Origin: Bacteroidia bacterium
GTDB lineage: Bacteria > Bacteroidota > Bacteroidia > JADZBD01
Reading direction: 5' to 3'
DNA length: 64,000 nt
NCBI GenBank assembly: GCA_020852255.1
Contig: JADZBD010000007.1
Span: 1 to 64,000 of the forward strand
Below, in pieces: positions 1-8,089 of the stretch (within the stretch, counting starts at the first letter, position 1; the number at the start of each line of letters is the position of its first letter). The notes under the pieces were generated by a model. The model did not search any database and had not been told where the DNA came from. It saw only the letters and a list, made by a program, of their open reading frames with translations. Made by a program: the position numbers and the translations under genes.

Positions 1-450
<450 letters not shown>

Positions 451-511
451 TGTCAGGGTTTCAATTACAATCTTTTGTATTCTCTTTTCAGTGTGTCAAT
501 TCTTATTTACG

Positions 512-626
<115 letters not shown>

Positions 627-630
627 CTTC

Positions 631-666
631 AAAAGCCCCTTCAGAAATGTTGGGGCTTTTGTTTTT
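631..666 (+). terminator. Rho-independent terminator of the rRNA operon
   Basis: A perfect 9-bp stem (AAAAGCCCC / GGGGCTTTT) with a 12-nt loop is followed by GTTTTT. It lies five bases past the 5S gene, so it should end rRNA transcription. Confidence 0.9.
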
Positions 667-733
667 ATCCCCCTCCGGACTCATTTTTTCTTTTCTGAAA
701 ATAGATTAGATTGGTCATTCCAAACTCTACCTC

Positions 734-2710
734 ATGCGATACTTAATCCTGATTCTGTTTACGGCACTTCATTCCCAGCTCACAAATGCACAGGGAAGCT
801 GGTCAGTGGCAGGACCGTTTCCTCTGCCAGTCCGTTCCGGTGCAGTTTCTTTCTCCATTGGTGCAAAAGGTTATGTGTGCACAGGACTAGAATCCCAGCT
901 AAAAAATGACACGTGGGAATTCGATACGCTTTCAAATGGCTGGACCCAAAAAGCAAATTTTCCGGGTACTGCACGTGATAGCGCCGTAGGTTTTTCAATT
1001 GATTCTCTTGGTTATATTGGGCTGGGTGGTGATGGTACCGGTTACCAGTCAGACTTCTATAAATATTCTCCCGCAACAAATACTTGGCAGGCTATCGCAG
1101 CATTTCCGGGCACACTCAGAAGTGATGCTGTTGGATGTTCTGCCAGCGGATTAGGATTCGTGATGTTCGGACGCTATAACGCACAAACACCTTTTGACCA
1201 GTGGAAATACGATCCTGTAGCAGATAATTGGACGCAAATTGCAAATTATCCAGGTTCTCCAACAGATAATGGTACTGCCTTTACTATTGGGAGCAACTTG
1301 TATTATTATCAGTTTTTAGGGAATCCTAACTTTTATGAATATAGCCCTGTCGCTAACACATGGAGTCCAAAAGCTTTTGCCAATTTTGGCTTGGCGCATT
1401 CCGTCGGGTACTCTATTGGAACCCTGGGGTACGTGGCCACCGGAGGAAGTCGTGATGTGTATGAATACAATTCAGTAAGTGATAGTTGGTCCATGATCAC
1501 CCCTTACGCAATATCCGGATATACCACTTCAAGGGCAATAGGTTTCTCCATTGGAAATTTCGGGTATGTAGGATTGGGAGATAGTACAATCGCATACATT
1601 CCATCAATGAATTTTTGGAAATATACGCCATGCAGTATTCCAACACCATCAATTTCTCCATCAGGAACCGTTGATCTTTGCCTTGGAGATTCCGTACTTT
1701 TAACCTCCAGTGCGAGTTCCGGAAATCAGTGGTATCTGAATAGTTCTCCGATTAGTGGTGCAACGGGAACCACTTATTACGCTTCCCAAAATGGAACCTA
1801 TACCGTGCGTTCTGGTTGCTCCGGGATGTCAACCCCATTCAATATTAACCAGATCAGTAATTCAATTCAACCGCCGATTTGCTTGGTAACCGTAGATTCT
1901 CTCTCCCAATACAATGTGATCATGTGGGATAAAACAGGATACAACAATGTTGATTCTTTTATTGTATTCAGGGAGATCACCACCAACAATTATCAGCCGA
2001 TTGGGAGAGTGTCTTTTGATTCATTGAGTTTGTTCATAGATACTACCTCGACACTTTATTTTCCCAACACAGGTAACCCTAATACGGGAACGTATCGCTA
2101 CAAGTTAGGAGCGGTTGACACTTGCAGGAACCTTGGCCAATTGGGACCTTATCATAATACCATTTATATCTCCAACAATGCGGGTACATTCAGCTGGACC
2201 CAGCTGTATACGATTGAAGGATCCGGCAATCCGGTAAATGCTTACGTGTTGATGCGTGACGATTTCAGTAATGGTAACTGGCAGGCTATTAACAGTGTTG
2301 CAGGCACCCAGCAAACCATAATCGATCCGGCCTATGCTGCCTGGGTAGCTACTGCGAGTTGGAGGGTACAAACCTTGTGGAATATCTCCTGTGTCCCTGC
2401 CCGCCTGGATCTCAATACGCAGATTGTAACTACATCGAGATCCAATGTAATTGGAATATCCAGTTCAGCCGACGTGAATGAGTGGGGTGAACTGGTTCTT
2501 GTGTTTCCAAACCCTGCGTCCGATTTTGTCGAAGTGAAACTGAGCGGGCTGAGACTGCGTTCCCTTCAAGTAACGGACATTACCGGACAACTGATTATAA
2601 ATTCCGAGTATTCCAGAGTTGAAACTGGTGCTTTGTCCTCTGGTATCTATCTTCTAAAAATTATAGCGGATGAGGGTACGGTGCAGAAAAGAATCGTAAT
2701 CAACCATTGA
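734..2710 (+). CDS. Kelch-type secreted protein with T9SS sorting domain
   Basis: 658 aa. Residues 1-19 form a signal peptide. Residues about 20-300 contain repeated blades (W-x-x-x-A-x-F-P-G, GF-S-I-x-x-x-G-Y-V/I-G-x-G) of a kelch-like beta-propeller. A short Cys-containing Ig/PKD-like stretch follows (about 303-375), then a fibronectin-like region. About 70 C-terminal residues from VFPNPAS onward, ending in KRIVINH, match the type A T9SS sorting domain, which is removed on export. The protein is therefore probably displayed on or released from the cell surface. The substrate is unknown. It is the first gene after the rRNA terminator. Confidence 0.85.
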   Translation: MRYLILILFTALHSQLTNAQGSWSVAGPFPLPVRSGAVSFSIGAKGYVCTGLESQLKNDTWEFDTLSNGWTQKANFPGTARDSAVGFSIDSLGYIGLGGDGTGYQSDFYKYSPATNTWQAIAAFPGTLRSDAVGCSASGLGFVMFGRYNAQTPFDQWKYDPVADNWTQIANYPGSPTDNGTAFTIGSNLYYYQFLGNPNFYEYSPVANTWSPKAFANFGLAHSVGYSIGTLGYVATGGSRDVYEYNSVSDSWSMITPYAISGYTTSRAIGFSIGNFGYVGLGDSTIAYIPSMNFWKYTPCSIPTPSISPSGTVDLCLGDSVLLTSSASSGNQWYLNSSPISGATGTTYYASQNGTYTVRSGCSGMSTPFNINQISNSIQPPICLVTVDSLSQYNVIMWDKTGYNNVDSFIVFREITTNNYQPIGRVSFDSLSLFIDTTSTLYFPNTGNPNTGTYRYKLGAVDTCRNLGQLGPYHNTIYISNNAGTFSWTQLYTIEGSGNPVNAYVLMRDDFSNGNWQAINSVAGTQQTIIDPAYAAWVATASWRVQTLWNISCVPARLDLNTQIVTTSRSNVIGISSSADVNEWGELVLVFPNPASDFVEVKLSGLRLRSLQVTDITGQLIINSEYSRVETGALSSGIYLLKIIADEGTVQKRIVINH

Positions 2711-2714
2711 TTCC

Positions 2715-3398
2715 TTGAGTTTGATTGAAAAAGAAGCATTTAGTTTTCTCAGATCCCTTTCCCGGAACAACAACCGGGATTGGTTTGCAAAGCACAAAGA
2801 CAAGTATTTAGCAGTACGAGCCAACATTGAGCAGTTTGCTGAGGCACTCTTGTTGGAAATGAATAGTCACGACCAAATCGAAACACCGAGCGGAAAGAAA
2901 GCACTTTTTCGGATCTACAAAGACGTACGTTTTTCCAATGACAAAACACCTTACAATACCCATTGGAGTGGAGCCTTTAGAAGAGCCACGAAGAGTAGGA
3001 GGGGAGGGTATTATTTTCATCTCAAACCCGGGAATAGTTTTCTGGCCTGTGGTTTCTGGGGACCGGAGCCGGCCGATCTGCAGCGGATCCGTCAGGACAT
3101 CGATCTCAATTTTGCAGAGTGGAGAAAAGTTCTGAAAAATAAAACCATCCTGAACACTTTTGGGAAGATGAAGGGGGAAACGGTTAAGTCAGCCCCACGT
3201 GGTTACGCCAAGGATCATCCCGCTATTGAACTACTTCGTTATAAGCAATTTTATTTCCAGCACGATTTTACCGATAAAGAAGTGCTTTCTCCCGGCTTTG
3301 TAAAAAAGATGAGCGAGACCTACAAAAGGGTTCGACCGTTTTTTGATCACATGAGTGAGGTGTTAACGACGGATGCGAATGGGGTGTCGGTGCTATAG
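2715..3398 (+). CDS. DUF2461 family protein
   Basis: 227 aa, matching the DUF2461/TIGR02453 family by its N-terminal FLRSLSRNNNRDWF segment and the FRIYKDVRFSNDKTPY block near residues 66-81. The biochemical role is unknown; members are cytoplasmic and widespread. No ATG fits, and TTG at 2715, four bases after the upstream stop, is the most likely start (TTG at 2721 is an alternative). It probably shares a transcript with the kelch gene. It ends two bases before the convergent fic gene. Confidence 0.85.
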   Translation: MSLIEKEAFSFLRSLSRNNNRDWFAKHKDKYLAVRANIEQFAEALLLEMNSHDQIETPSGKKALFRIYKDVRFSNDKTPYNTHWSGAFRRATKSRRGGYYFHLKPGNSFLACGFWGPEPADLQRIRQDIDLNFAEWRKVLKNKTILNTFGKMKGETVKSAPRGYAKDHPAIELLRYKQFYFQHDFTDKEVLSPGFVKKMSETYKRVRPFFDHMSEVLTTDANGVSVL

Positions 3399-3400
3399 AA

Positions 3401-4546
3401 CTATTGATCTACGCTCTCAAAACCTTTCAGGAACTTCTCAAACACAAAAATGCGATTCCGTTTGAAACCTGTACGTTCTTTCAGAATGTTGAGTTTGAGG
3501 AATTCGTCCAGGAGCACATAGGCTGTTGGTTTGGTGATGTTCAGTTTCTGAACAACATCATCGGCATTGATCACAGGATGGCCGTAGAGGTGCAGCAAGA
3601 GTTCTTGAGCTAATTCTGCACGTCGGCCTAAATTCTTAGAGATCTTCTCACGTAATTTTTTATCCAGGTCAAGGCTGTCGAGCAAGTTTTGTCGGCTTAC
3701 CTGCGCACTTTCTTTGATTGAATAAAGAAAAAAGCGAATCCATCCACTGAGATCGTGATCTACACGAGCTTTGTGCAGGCGTTCATAATATTCCATTCTA
3801 TTTTTCTCGATGAATTGAGAAAAATAGAGGGTGGGTTTTTGCAGGATCTTACTTTCAATGAGGTAGAGTATAATCAGGAGTCGTCCTACGCGACCGTTTC
3901 CATCGAGGAAGGGGTGTATGGTTTCAAATTGATAATGGGCAATACCGATCCGAACGAGATGGGGGATGAGTATCTTCTCGTTATGTAAGAATTTTTCCAA
4001 ATCACCCATGAGCGGAGAAAGTTCTTCGTGCGGGGGTGGGATGAAACTGGCTGTTTGAATAGTTCTACCACCAATCCAGTTTTGAGAGCGGCGGAATTCG
4101 CCCGGACTTTTATGCGCACCGCGAACACCTTTCATCAACTGACTATGACATTCTTTGATTAGCCTTGATGAAAGTGGAATGCTTTTTAAAAGTTTGATGC
4201 TGTGATGGAGCGCTTTCACATAGTTTTGCACTTCCTGCCAGTCGTTTCCGGATTCAGGATCAGCGAAGTCTTTATCATATACAGCTTCTTCCACGCTTGT
4301 TTGTGTTCCTTCTATCTTACTGGAAAAGGTAGCTTCGGTAAAAACATGTAAGCGTACAAATGCTTCGGTTGCGGGAAGCAGTTCAGAAACAGAATTCAGT
4401 GCATGGATAGCAGCGTTTGCCTGCTCTAACAATTGTTGGATCTCCGGATCGGTAATGGTCCAGGCATGGTTTACCTGTTCAGGAATAAAGCTCTTTAGAC
4501 TTTTTTGCTGAATATACTTCCCCGCCTTAAAATCCCTGAGATCCAT
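3401..4546 (-). CDS. Fic domain protein AMP-transferase with C-terminal winged helix
   Basis: 381 aa. The Fic motif HPFLDGNGRVGR lies at 211-222 with the catalytic His and both Arg present, so it should transfer AMP (or another nucleotide group) to target hydroxyls. An N-terminal Fic_N region carries the inhibitory motif (S/T)xxxE(G/N) as SSKIEG at 75-80, which in class II Fic proteins blocks ATP's gamma phosphate. The C-terminal 90 residues look like a winged helix (NADDVVQKLNITKPTAYVLLDEFLKL). The architecture matches standalone Fic family proteins in bacteria. Operator-like repeats sit at its promoter, and its own winged helix could bind them. The target is not known. Confidence 0.93.
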   Translation of the reverse strand: MDLRDFKAGKYIQQKSLKSFIPEQVNHAWTITDPEIQQLLEQANAAIHALNSVSELLPATEAFVRLHVFTEATFSSKIEGTQTSVEEAVYDKDFADPESGNDWQEVQNYVKALHHSIKLLKSIPLSSRLIKECHSQLMKGVRGAHKSPGEFRRSQNWIGGRTIQTASFIPPPHEELSPLMGDLEKFLHNEKILIPHLVRIGIAHYQFETIHPFLDGNGRVGRLLIILYLIESKILQKPTLYFSQFIEKNRMEYYERLHKARVDHDLSGWIRFFLYSIKESAQVSRQNLLDSLDLDKKLREKISKNLGRRAELAQELLLHLYGHPVINADDVVQKLNITKPTAYVLLDEFLKLNILKERTGFKRNRIFVFEKFLKGFESVDQ

Positions 4547-4550
4547 GCTT

Positions 4551-4613
4551 TAAATATACGAATTTATAGTTAAATATAGATGATAAACATTAACTATAAA
4601 TATCCATAGTTAA
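4551..4613 (-). promoter_or_regulatory. fic promoter with inverted and direct operator repeats
   Basis: Reading the minus strand, TATATTTA (4558-4551) resembles the Bacteroidota -7 box and ends five bases before the fic ATG. Upstream lies a perfect 12-bp inverted repeat, ATTTATAGTTAA at 4562-4573 and its complement at 4590-4601 with a 16-bp spacer. A third half-site, ATAGTTAA, lies at 4606-4613. The first and third half-sites are 40 bp apart in the same orientation. This looks like an operator for a dimeric regulator, perhaps the Fic protein itself. Confidence 0.6.
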
Positions 4614-4710
4614 AACGATTTTGTAACCATCAGAAAATCAGCAAGATAATATTGTTTCGATCTTCGCTCTTCAATCTGTATGGAGGATGGAAGACTGAGG
4701 CAAAGGATCT

Positions 4711-4827
4711 CATGCCAGATGGCATGCTCCGACTAGTGCAGACTTACTTGATTTTCAGACGCTTAATAAAATATCCAATAAAAACCTACCTTGTAAGGTA
4801 GTCCAGATTTCAGAAAAACTGGAGATG
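4711..4827 (+). pseudogene. Decayed inverted copy of the transposase gene 3' end
   Basis: Read on the plus strand, 4750-4830 encodes a segment aligning with the last 27 residues of the transposase at 5359-6765: KNLPCKV / KNLPSKV and SEKLEMQ / SEKPEMQ, with about 80% base identity over the last 53 bases. It lies in the opposite orientation and lacks a stop at the equivalent position. It is a remnant of a related element or of an inverted duplication. A perfect palindrome, CATGCCA-GA-TGGCATG, lies at 4711-4726. Confidence 0.65.
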
Positions 4828-4853
4828 CAGTACATTAGCGAAAAACCCAGGCA

Positions 4854-5271
4854 CCTTTGGGCTCATAACCCAAAGGCAATGTATTGTGTTTACCCACGAA
4901 TAGAAGGTAAATCCGGATCTGAAATTGAAGGTATTCTAAATGAGATTTTTAGACGATTATCCGACAACGAAGCGAAAGTTATTTTTTCAACGTGTAACAG
5001 ATTTCGGCTTACCCGCCATATCATTCAGCACAACGGAATAGCCCTGGCTTCGCGCAACTCTTTTTTTCATACTCGAATAAATGCCGGGAATAACGATTGG
5101 CCGGACAATACTCTTATGAGATGTCAGGTCGGTCTCATCAAGCGTGCCCTCAGCGCGATCTTTCCGCTGTTGCTTATCAGTCTTGTATCACCGATTTCTT
5201 TTGTCATCCTATCGCGTTCACGCGATAGCAAAGTTACGGAATTGGTTACTCATTGGTTACTTTAAAAACAA
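4854..5271. other. Intergenic accessory stretch without a recognisable gene
   Basis: No convincing gene is seen. A plus-strand open frame (4825-5265) crosses it but its product resembles nothing I know, and its start lies inside the transposase remnant. Two perfect hairpin-forming repeats stand out: CCTTTGGG (4854-4861) with its complement at 4869-4876, and CTATCGCG-TTCA-CGCGATAG at 5209-5228. The base composition and lack of codon structure suggest relic mobile DNA. Confidence 0.5.
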
Positions 5272-5304
5272 AATCGCCTCTAACCATTTGATTTAGAGGC
5301 GATT
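5272..5304 (-). terminator. Rho-independent terminator, minus strand
   Basis: A perfect 12-bp stem (AATCGCCTCTAA / TTAGAGGCGATT) with a 9-nt loop is followed on the minus strand by TTTTGTTTTTAAAG. It lies just downstream of the tRNA-like fragment and of the transposase gene, so it can end transcription of either. Confidence 0.75.
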
Positions 5305-5318
5305 ACTTTAACTTTTCG

Positions 5319-5350
5319 TAGCCCGTAGGGGAATTGAACACCCTCTCATC
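5319..5350 (-). tRNA. tRNA-like 3' fragment (T-arm and acceptor strand only)
   Basis: On the minus strand, 5343-5339 GGGTG, a 7-nt loop TTCAATT and CCCCT form a T-arm with one mismatch. ACGGGCT and A in discriminator position follow. No matching 5' half (AGCCCGT) is found upstream; that place is taken by the transposase gene. It looks like the 3' end of a tRNA gene left as an integration-site remnant. No amino acid identity can be assigned. It could also be a chance match. Confidence 0.42.
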
Positions 5351-5358
5351 TGACCAAG

Positions 5359-6765
5359 TTACTGCATTTCAGGTTTTTCTGAAACCAAAGTTACCTTAGA
5401 AGGTAGGTTTTTCGTGAGCAAATTATCAGAGTGCTGATTATCAGGCTTGTGTGCGTGATGTCTGGAGTTTGAACAGTCTGCAGGTTTTTTGCACTGTATG
5501 CACGACCCGCAGCGGTTCACTTTCAGGCGTTTTCTGGCCGCATTTCTCATTCTTCGCCTAACTGAAAATTTTAGCGGGATGTTGAAGTAGACTTCTCGCG
5601 GTGTTAGCGGCCGGTGCCTGTAATGCGGCCTCACTTCATTGTATTCTTTCACCGCTGCCTGAAGGTAAAGGTCCAGATCTTCGGTACCTACAAAACTCCT
5701 CCGGTTCAGGTAGCACGACTTCATCACCCGATGGATCACTTCCACCGGGTTGTTGCTGGGAATGAACCCGTGTACCGCAGTGATCTTTTTCATTTTGATC
5801 CCACTCAACCGGCTCAGAAATTCGCTCACATCTTTATTGTTGTTTTCCCTCCCTCCATCTGTCACGAGATTCACATCGTCATGATTCGGATGTTTCATCA
5901 GAACTTCCAATGCATTTTTAAGAGCATCTATCACTAACGAGAACCGCTTTTTCCTGGCGATGGAATAACCCAGTATCATACGGGAGAAATTATCCATGAT
6001 GAAGCAGATGTAAACACGCCCCATCGAAATGGTGTCAACCTGCGTTGCGTCCAGATGCAGGTATTCGTTCGGATAGGTTGTTATTACCCCGGTACCTTTG
6101 GATTTCTTCTTCCATTTTTTTCTCTCATGACCTACAAGCTTCGCATATTTATACCAACTGTACAGCGAAGCGATAATGCTTCCTTTTCTTAGCGCTTGTG
6201 CCGCAATCGAAGACAGCGGCCAATGTTCCAACTCCGGCTTGCTCATCCAACGCTTCATCATTTCTACTTCTTCCAGACTCAATTGATGTGGATGCCGTTT
6301 GGTGCACAAACTGATAAATGAGTCAAAGCACTTGTATTGCGATTCCAGTTTCCATTGCTGAAATTGTGTTCTTGAGATCCCAATGATGCGTAGGGCCGCA
6401 TGAACTCCGGCCACCTCGATCAAATACCGGATGGCACTCAAAACTTCCCTCTGGGTATCAGAATCATTGCCTGATTTCCGGATTACGGGACCCAGGATGT
6501 TTCTAAGAGAGAGATACGAACGCAGAATGCTCCTCATCTGTTGCTTAAGTCGACGGTTCTTATCCTCCAAACCGGCTACCCGGAAAGCCTGATCGTGCAA
6601 ATCACGGTATTCCGATCCTTTGAATTTCTTCGAATGTTCTTTTCTCCAGTTGGAGATCGTAGTGTAGGGGATCTCCCTCCGGAATGTCAAGGGCAGCTTT
6701 TCTTCCTGCCCTGTCGCATACAAATAGGTGATGTACGAATCGTACTTTTCCCGATGTTTTTTCAT
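5359..6765 (-). mobile_element. DDE (rve-type) transposase gene of an insertion sequence
   Basis: 468 aa. An N-terminal helix-turn-helix region (YTTISNWRKEHSKKFKG) is followed by a coiled segment. The integrase-core fold has acidic residues D239 (LHLDATQVD), D303 (VTDGGREN) and E342 (NNPVEVIHRV), a DDE triad with 38 residues between the last two. The motif YNEVRPHYRHRPLTPREVY is typical of IS3/IS481-like enzymes. The C-terminus carries a CxxCxxC...C cluster. It would cut and join element ends. The gene looks intact, but clear terminal inverted repeats and target duplications were not found, so the element limits are unknown. Confidence 0.88.
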
Positions 6766-6810
6766 GCTTGCAGTTTTTTTTGGGCGGCGAAGGTAATACA
6801 GGAAACATCA

Positions 6811-6837
6811 TAGCTGTAACTTATTATTATACAGCTA
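6811..6837. repeat. Perfect 8-bp inverted repeat upstream of the transposase gene
   Basis: TAGCTGTA (6811-6818) and TACAGCTA (6830-6837) are perfect complements around an 11-bp AT-rich spacer. The repeat lies 46 bp before the transposase start and may be an operator or a transposase-binding end sequence. Confidence 0.5.
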
Positions 6838-6858
6838 AATACAAAGGAAATGTTAAAA

Positions 6859-6908
6859 TTACGGATGAATCCGTAAAATATGTATTAAATTTGCGGAAGT
6901 ATCCGTAA
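6859..6908 (+). promoter_or_regulatory. Promoter with two operator-like dyads before the AAA/DUF4143 gene
   Basis: A perfect 18-bp dyad TTACGGAT-GA-ATCCGTAA lies at 6859-6876. A second, imperfect one, TTGCGGAA-GT-ATCCGTAA, lies at 6891-6908, 32 bp (about three helical turns) further on. The -7 box TAAATTTG is at 6886-6893, between and partly inside the second dyad. The second dyad ends two bases before the ATG at 6911. A dimeric repressor bound to both would cover the promoter. Confidence 0.7.
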
Positions 6909-6910
6909 AA

Positions 6911-8047
6911 ATGATAAATCGTCTTATTGAGAAGAAAATATCATCCCGGATGAAGGATAACAAAGCCCTGGTGATCCTTGGTCCGCGACAATCCGGGAAA
7001 ACCACCCTCGTGAAGCAATTGGCGGAAAACACCCCGAAGAAACTTCTTTGGCTCAATGGCGATGAAGCCGAAACCCGCGAAATACTGGCTTCCCCTACCA
7101 TCGCCCGCCTGAAAAATATCCTCGGGAATACGCAATTGCTCGTGATCGACGAGGCTCAGCGTATCGAGAATATCGGACTTTGCATTAAGCTGGTTGTGGA
7201 TAACATTCCCGGAGTGAAAGTCATTGCTACCGGCTCCTCATCCTTTGAATTGGCTAATAAGATCAATGAGCCCCTGACCGGCCGCAAGTGGGAGTTTCAC
7301 CTCCTTCCGCTATCGTATCAGGAAATGGCAGATTATCATGGAAAAATGAATGAAAACAGATCCCTGGAGCAACGCCTCGTGTTCGGGTATTTCCCGGATG
7401 TGATAAACCACCCCGGGGATGAAAAGGAACGCCTGAAATTGCTGGCCGACAGCTATCTTTATAAGGATATACTAACCTGGGAACGGATATTGAAACCGGA
7501 GCGCCTGGAGAGGCTGGTTCAGATGCTGGCCCTGCAAACCGGACAGGAAGTTTCTTTCCATGAACTCGGACAGACCTGCGGATTGAACAACGAAACCGTG
7601 GAGAAATACGTTACGTTGCTGGAGAAATGCTTTATTGTGTACCGCTTGCACTCGTTAAGCCGGAATCTCAGAAATGAATTGAAGAAGAGCAGAAAGGTGT
7701 ATTTCTATGACCTCGGATTGCGAAATGCGGTGGTCAATCAGTTCAATCCGGTTGAATTGCGTAATGATAAGGGGGCGCTATGGGAAAATTTCCTGGTAAC
7801 GGAACGACTGAAGTATTTTTACAACTCCGGCCAGCCCTGCAACCGTTTTTTCTGGCGTACGCTTGCGCAGCAGGAGATCGATTACGTGGAGGAAAGGGAC
7901 GGCGCCATGCATGCCTATGAATTCAAATGGAAGTCAGGCAGGAAGAAGAATTTCTCAGCTGCTTTTCTCAACGCATACCCGGGCGCCAAAACGGAACGCA
8001 TCACCCGGGATCATTTTGCGCAATTTATCTCCTCCGGTAATGACTGA
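6911..8047 (+). CDS. AAA_14/DUF4143 family ATPase
   Basis: 378 aa. Walker A GPRQSGKTT begins at residue 24 and Walker B LLVIDEA ends near 82. A sensor-like ATGSSSFEL and a C-terminal DUF4143 region follow (NFLVTERLKYFYN, then a Tyr/Glu-rich nuclease-like fold with DYVEE and EFKW). This matches the mobile, multi-copy AAA_14/DUF4143 family of Bacteroidota and Archaea. Its physiological role is unsettled; links with toxin-antitoxin-like or defence roles have been suggested. The C-terminal pattern D-x-V/E...E-x-K resembles a PD-(D/E)XK core. It sits beside an insertion sequence and has its own operator pair, both signs of an accessory module. Confidence 0.9.
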   Translation: MINRLIEKKISSRMKDNKALVILGPRQSGKTTLVKQLAENTPKKLLWLNGDEAETREILASPTIARLKNILGNTQLLVIDEAQRIENIGLCIKLVVDNIPGVKVIATGSSSFELANKINEPLTGRKWEFHLLPLSYQEMADYHGKMNENRSLEQRLVFGYFPDVINHPGDEKERLKLLADSYLYKDILTWERILKPERLERLVQMLALQTGQEVSFHELGQTCGLNNETVEKYVTLLEKCFIVYRLHSLSRNLRNELKKSRKVYFYDLGLRNAVVNQFNPVELRNDKGALWENFLVTERLKYFYNSGQPCNRFFWRTLAQQEIDYVEERDGAMHAYEFKWKSGRKKNFSAAFLNAYPGAKTERITRDHFAQFISSGND

Positions 8048-8077
8048 GCACGGACTGGAGATATTTTTTTATACTTC

Positions 8078-8085
8078 TATCTTTG
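8078..8085 (+). promoter_or_regulatory. -7 box TATCTTTG of the GT39-type gene
   Basis: TATCTTTG matches the Bacteroidota TAnnTTTG element and ends five bases before GTG at 8090. This supports that GTG as a start on a leaderless or near-leaderless transcript. Confidence 0.65.
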
Positions 8086-8089
8086 TCCC

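Noticed and set aside
4825-5265. 146-aa plus-strand open frame
   Set aside because: Its start lies in the transposase remnant, the product resembles nothing known, and hairpins interrupt it. It is more likely relic DNA than a gene.
5355-6825. Terminal inverted repeats of the insertion sequence from the shared word AAGTTAC near both ends
   Set aside because: Only about seven contiguous bases agree and no target duplication flanks them; too weak to define element ends.
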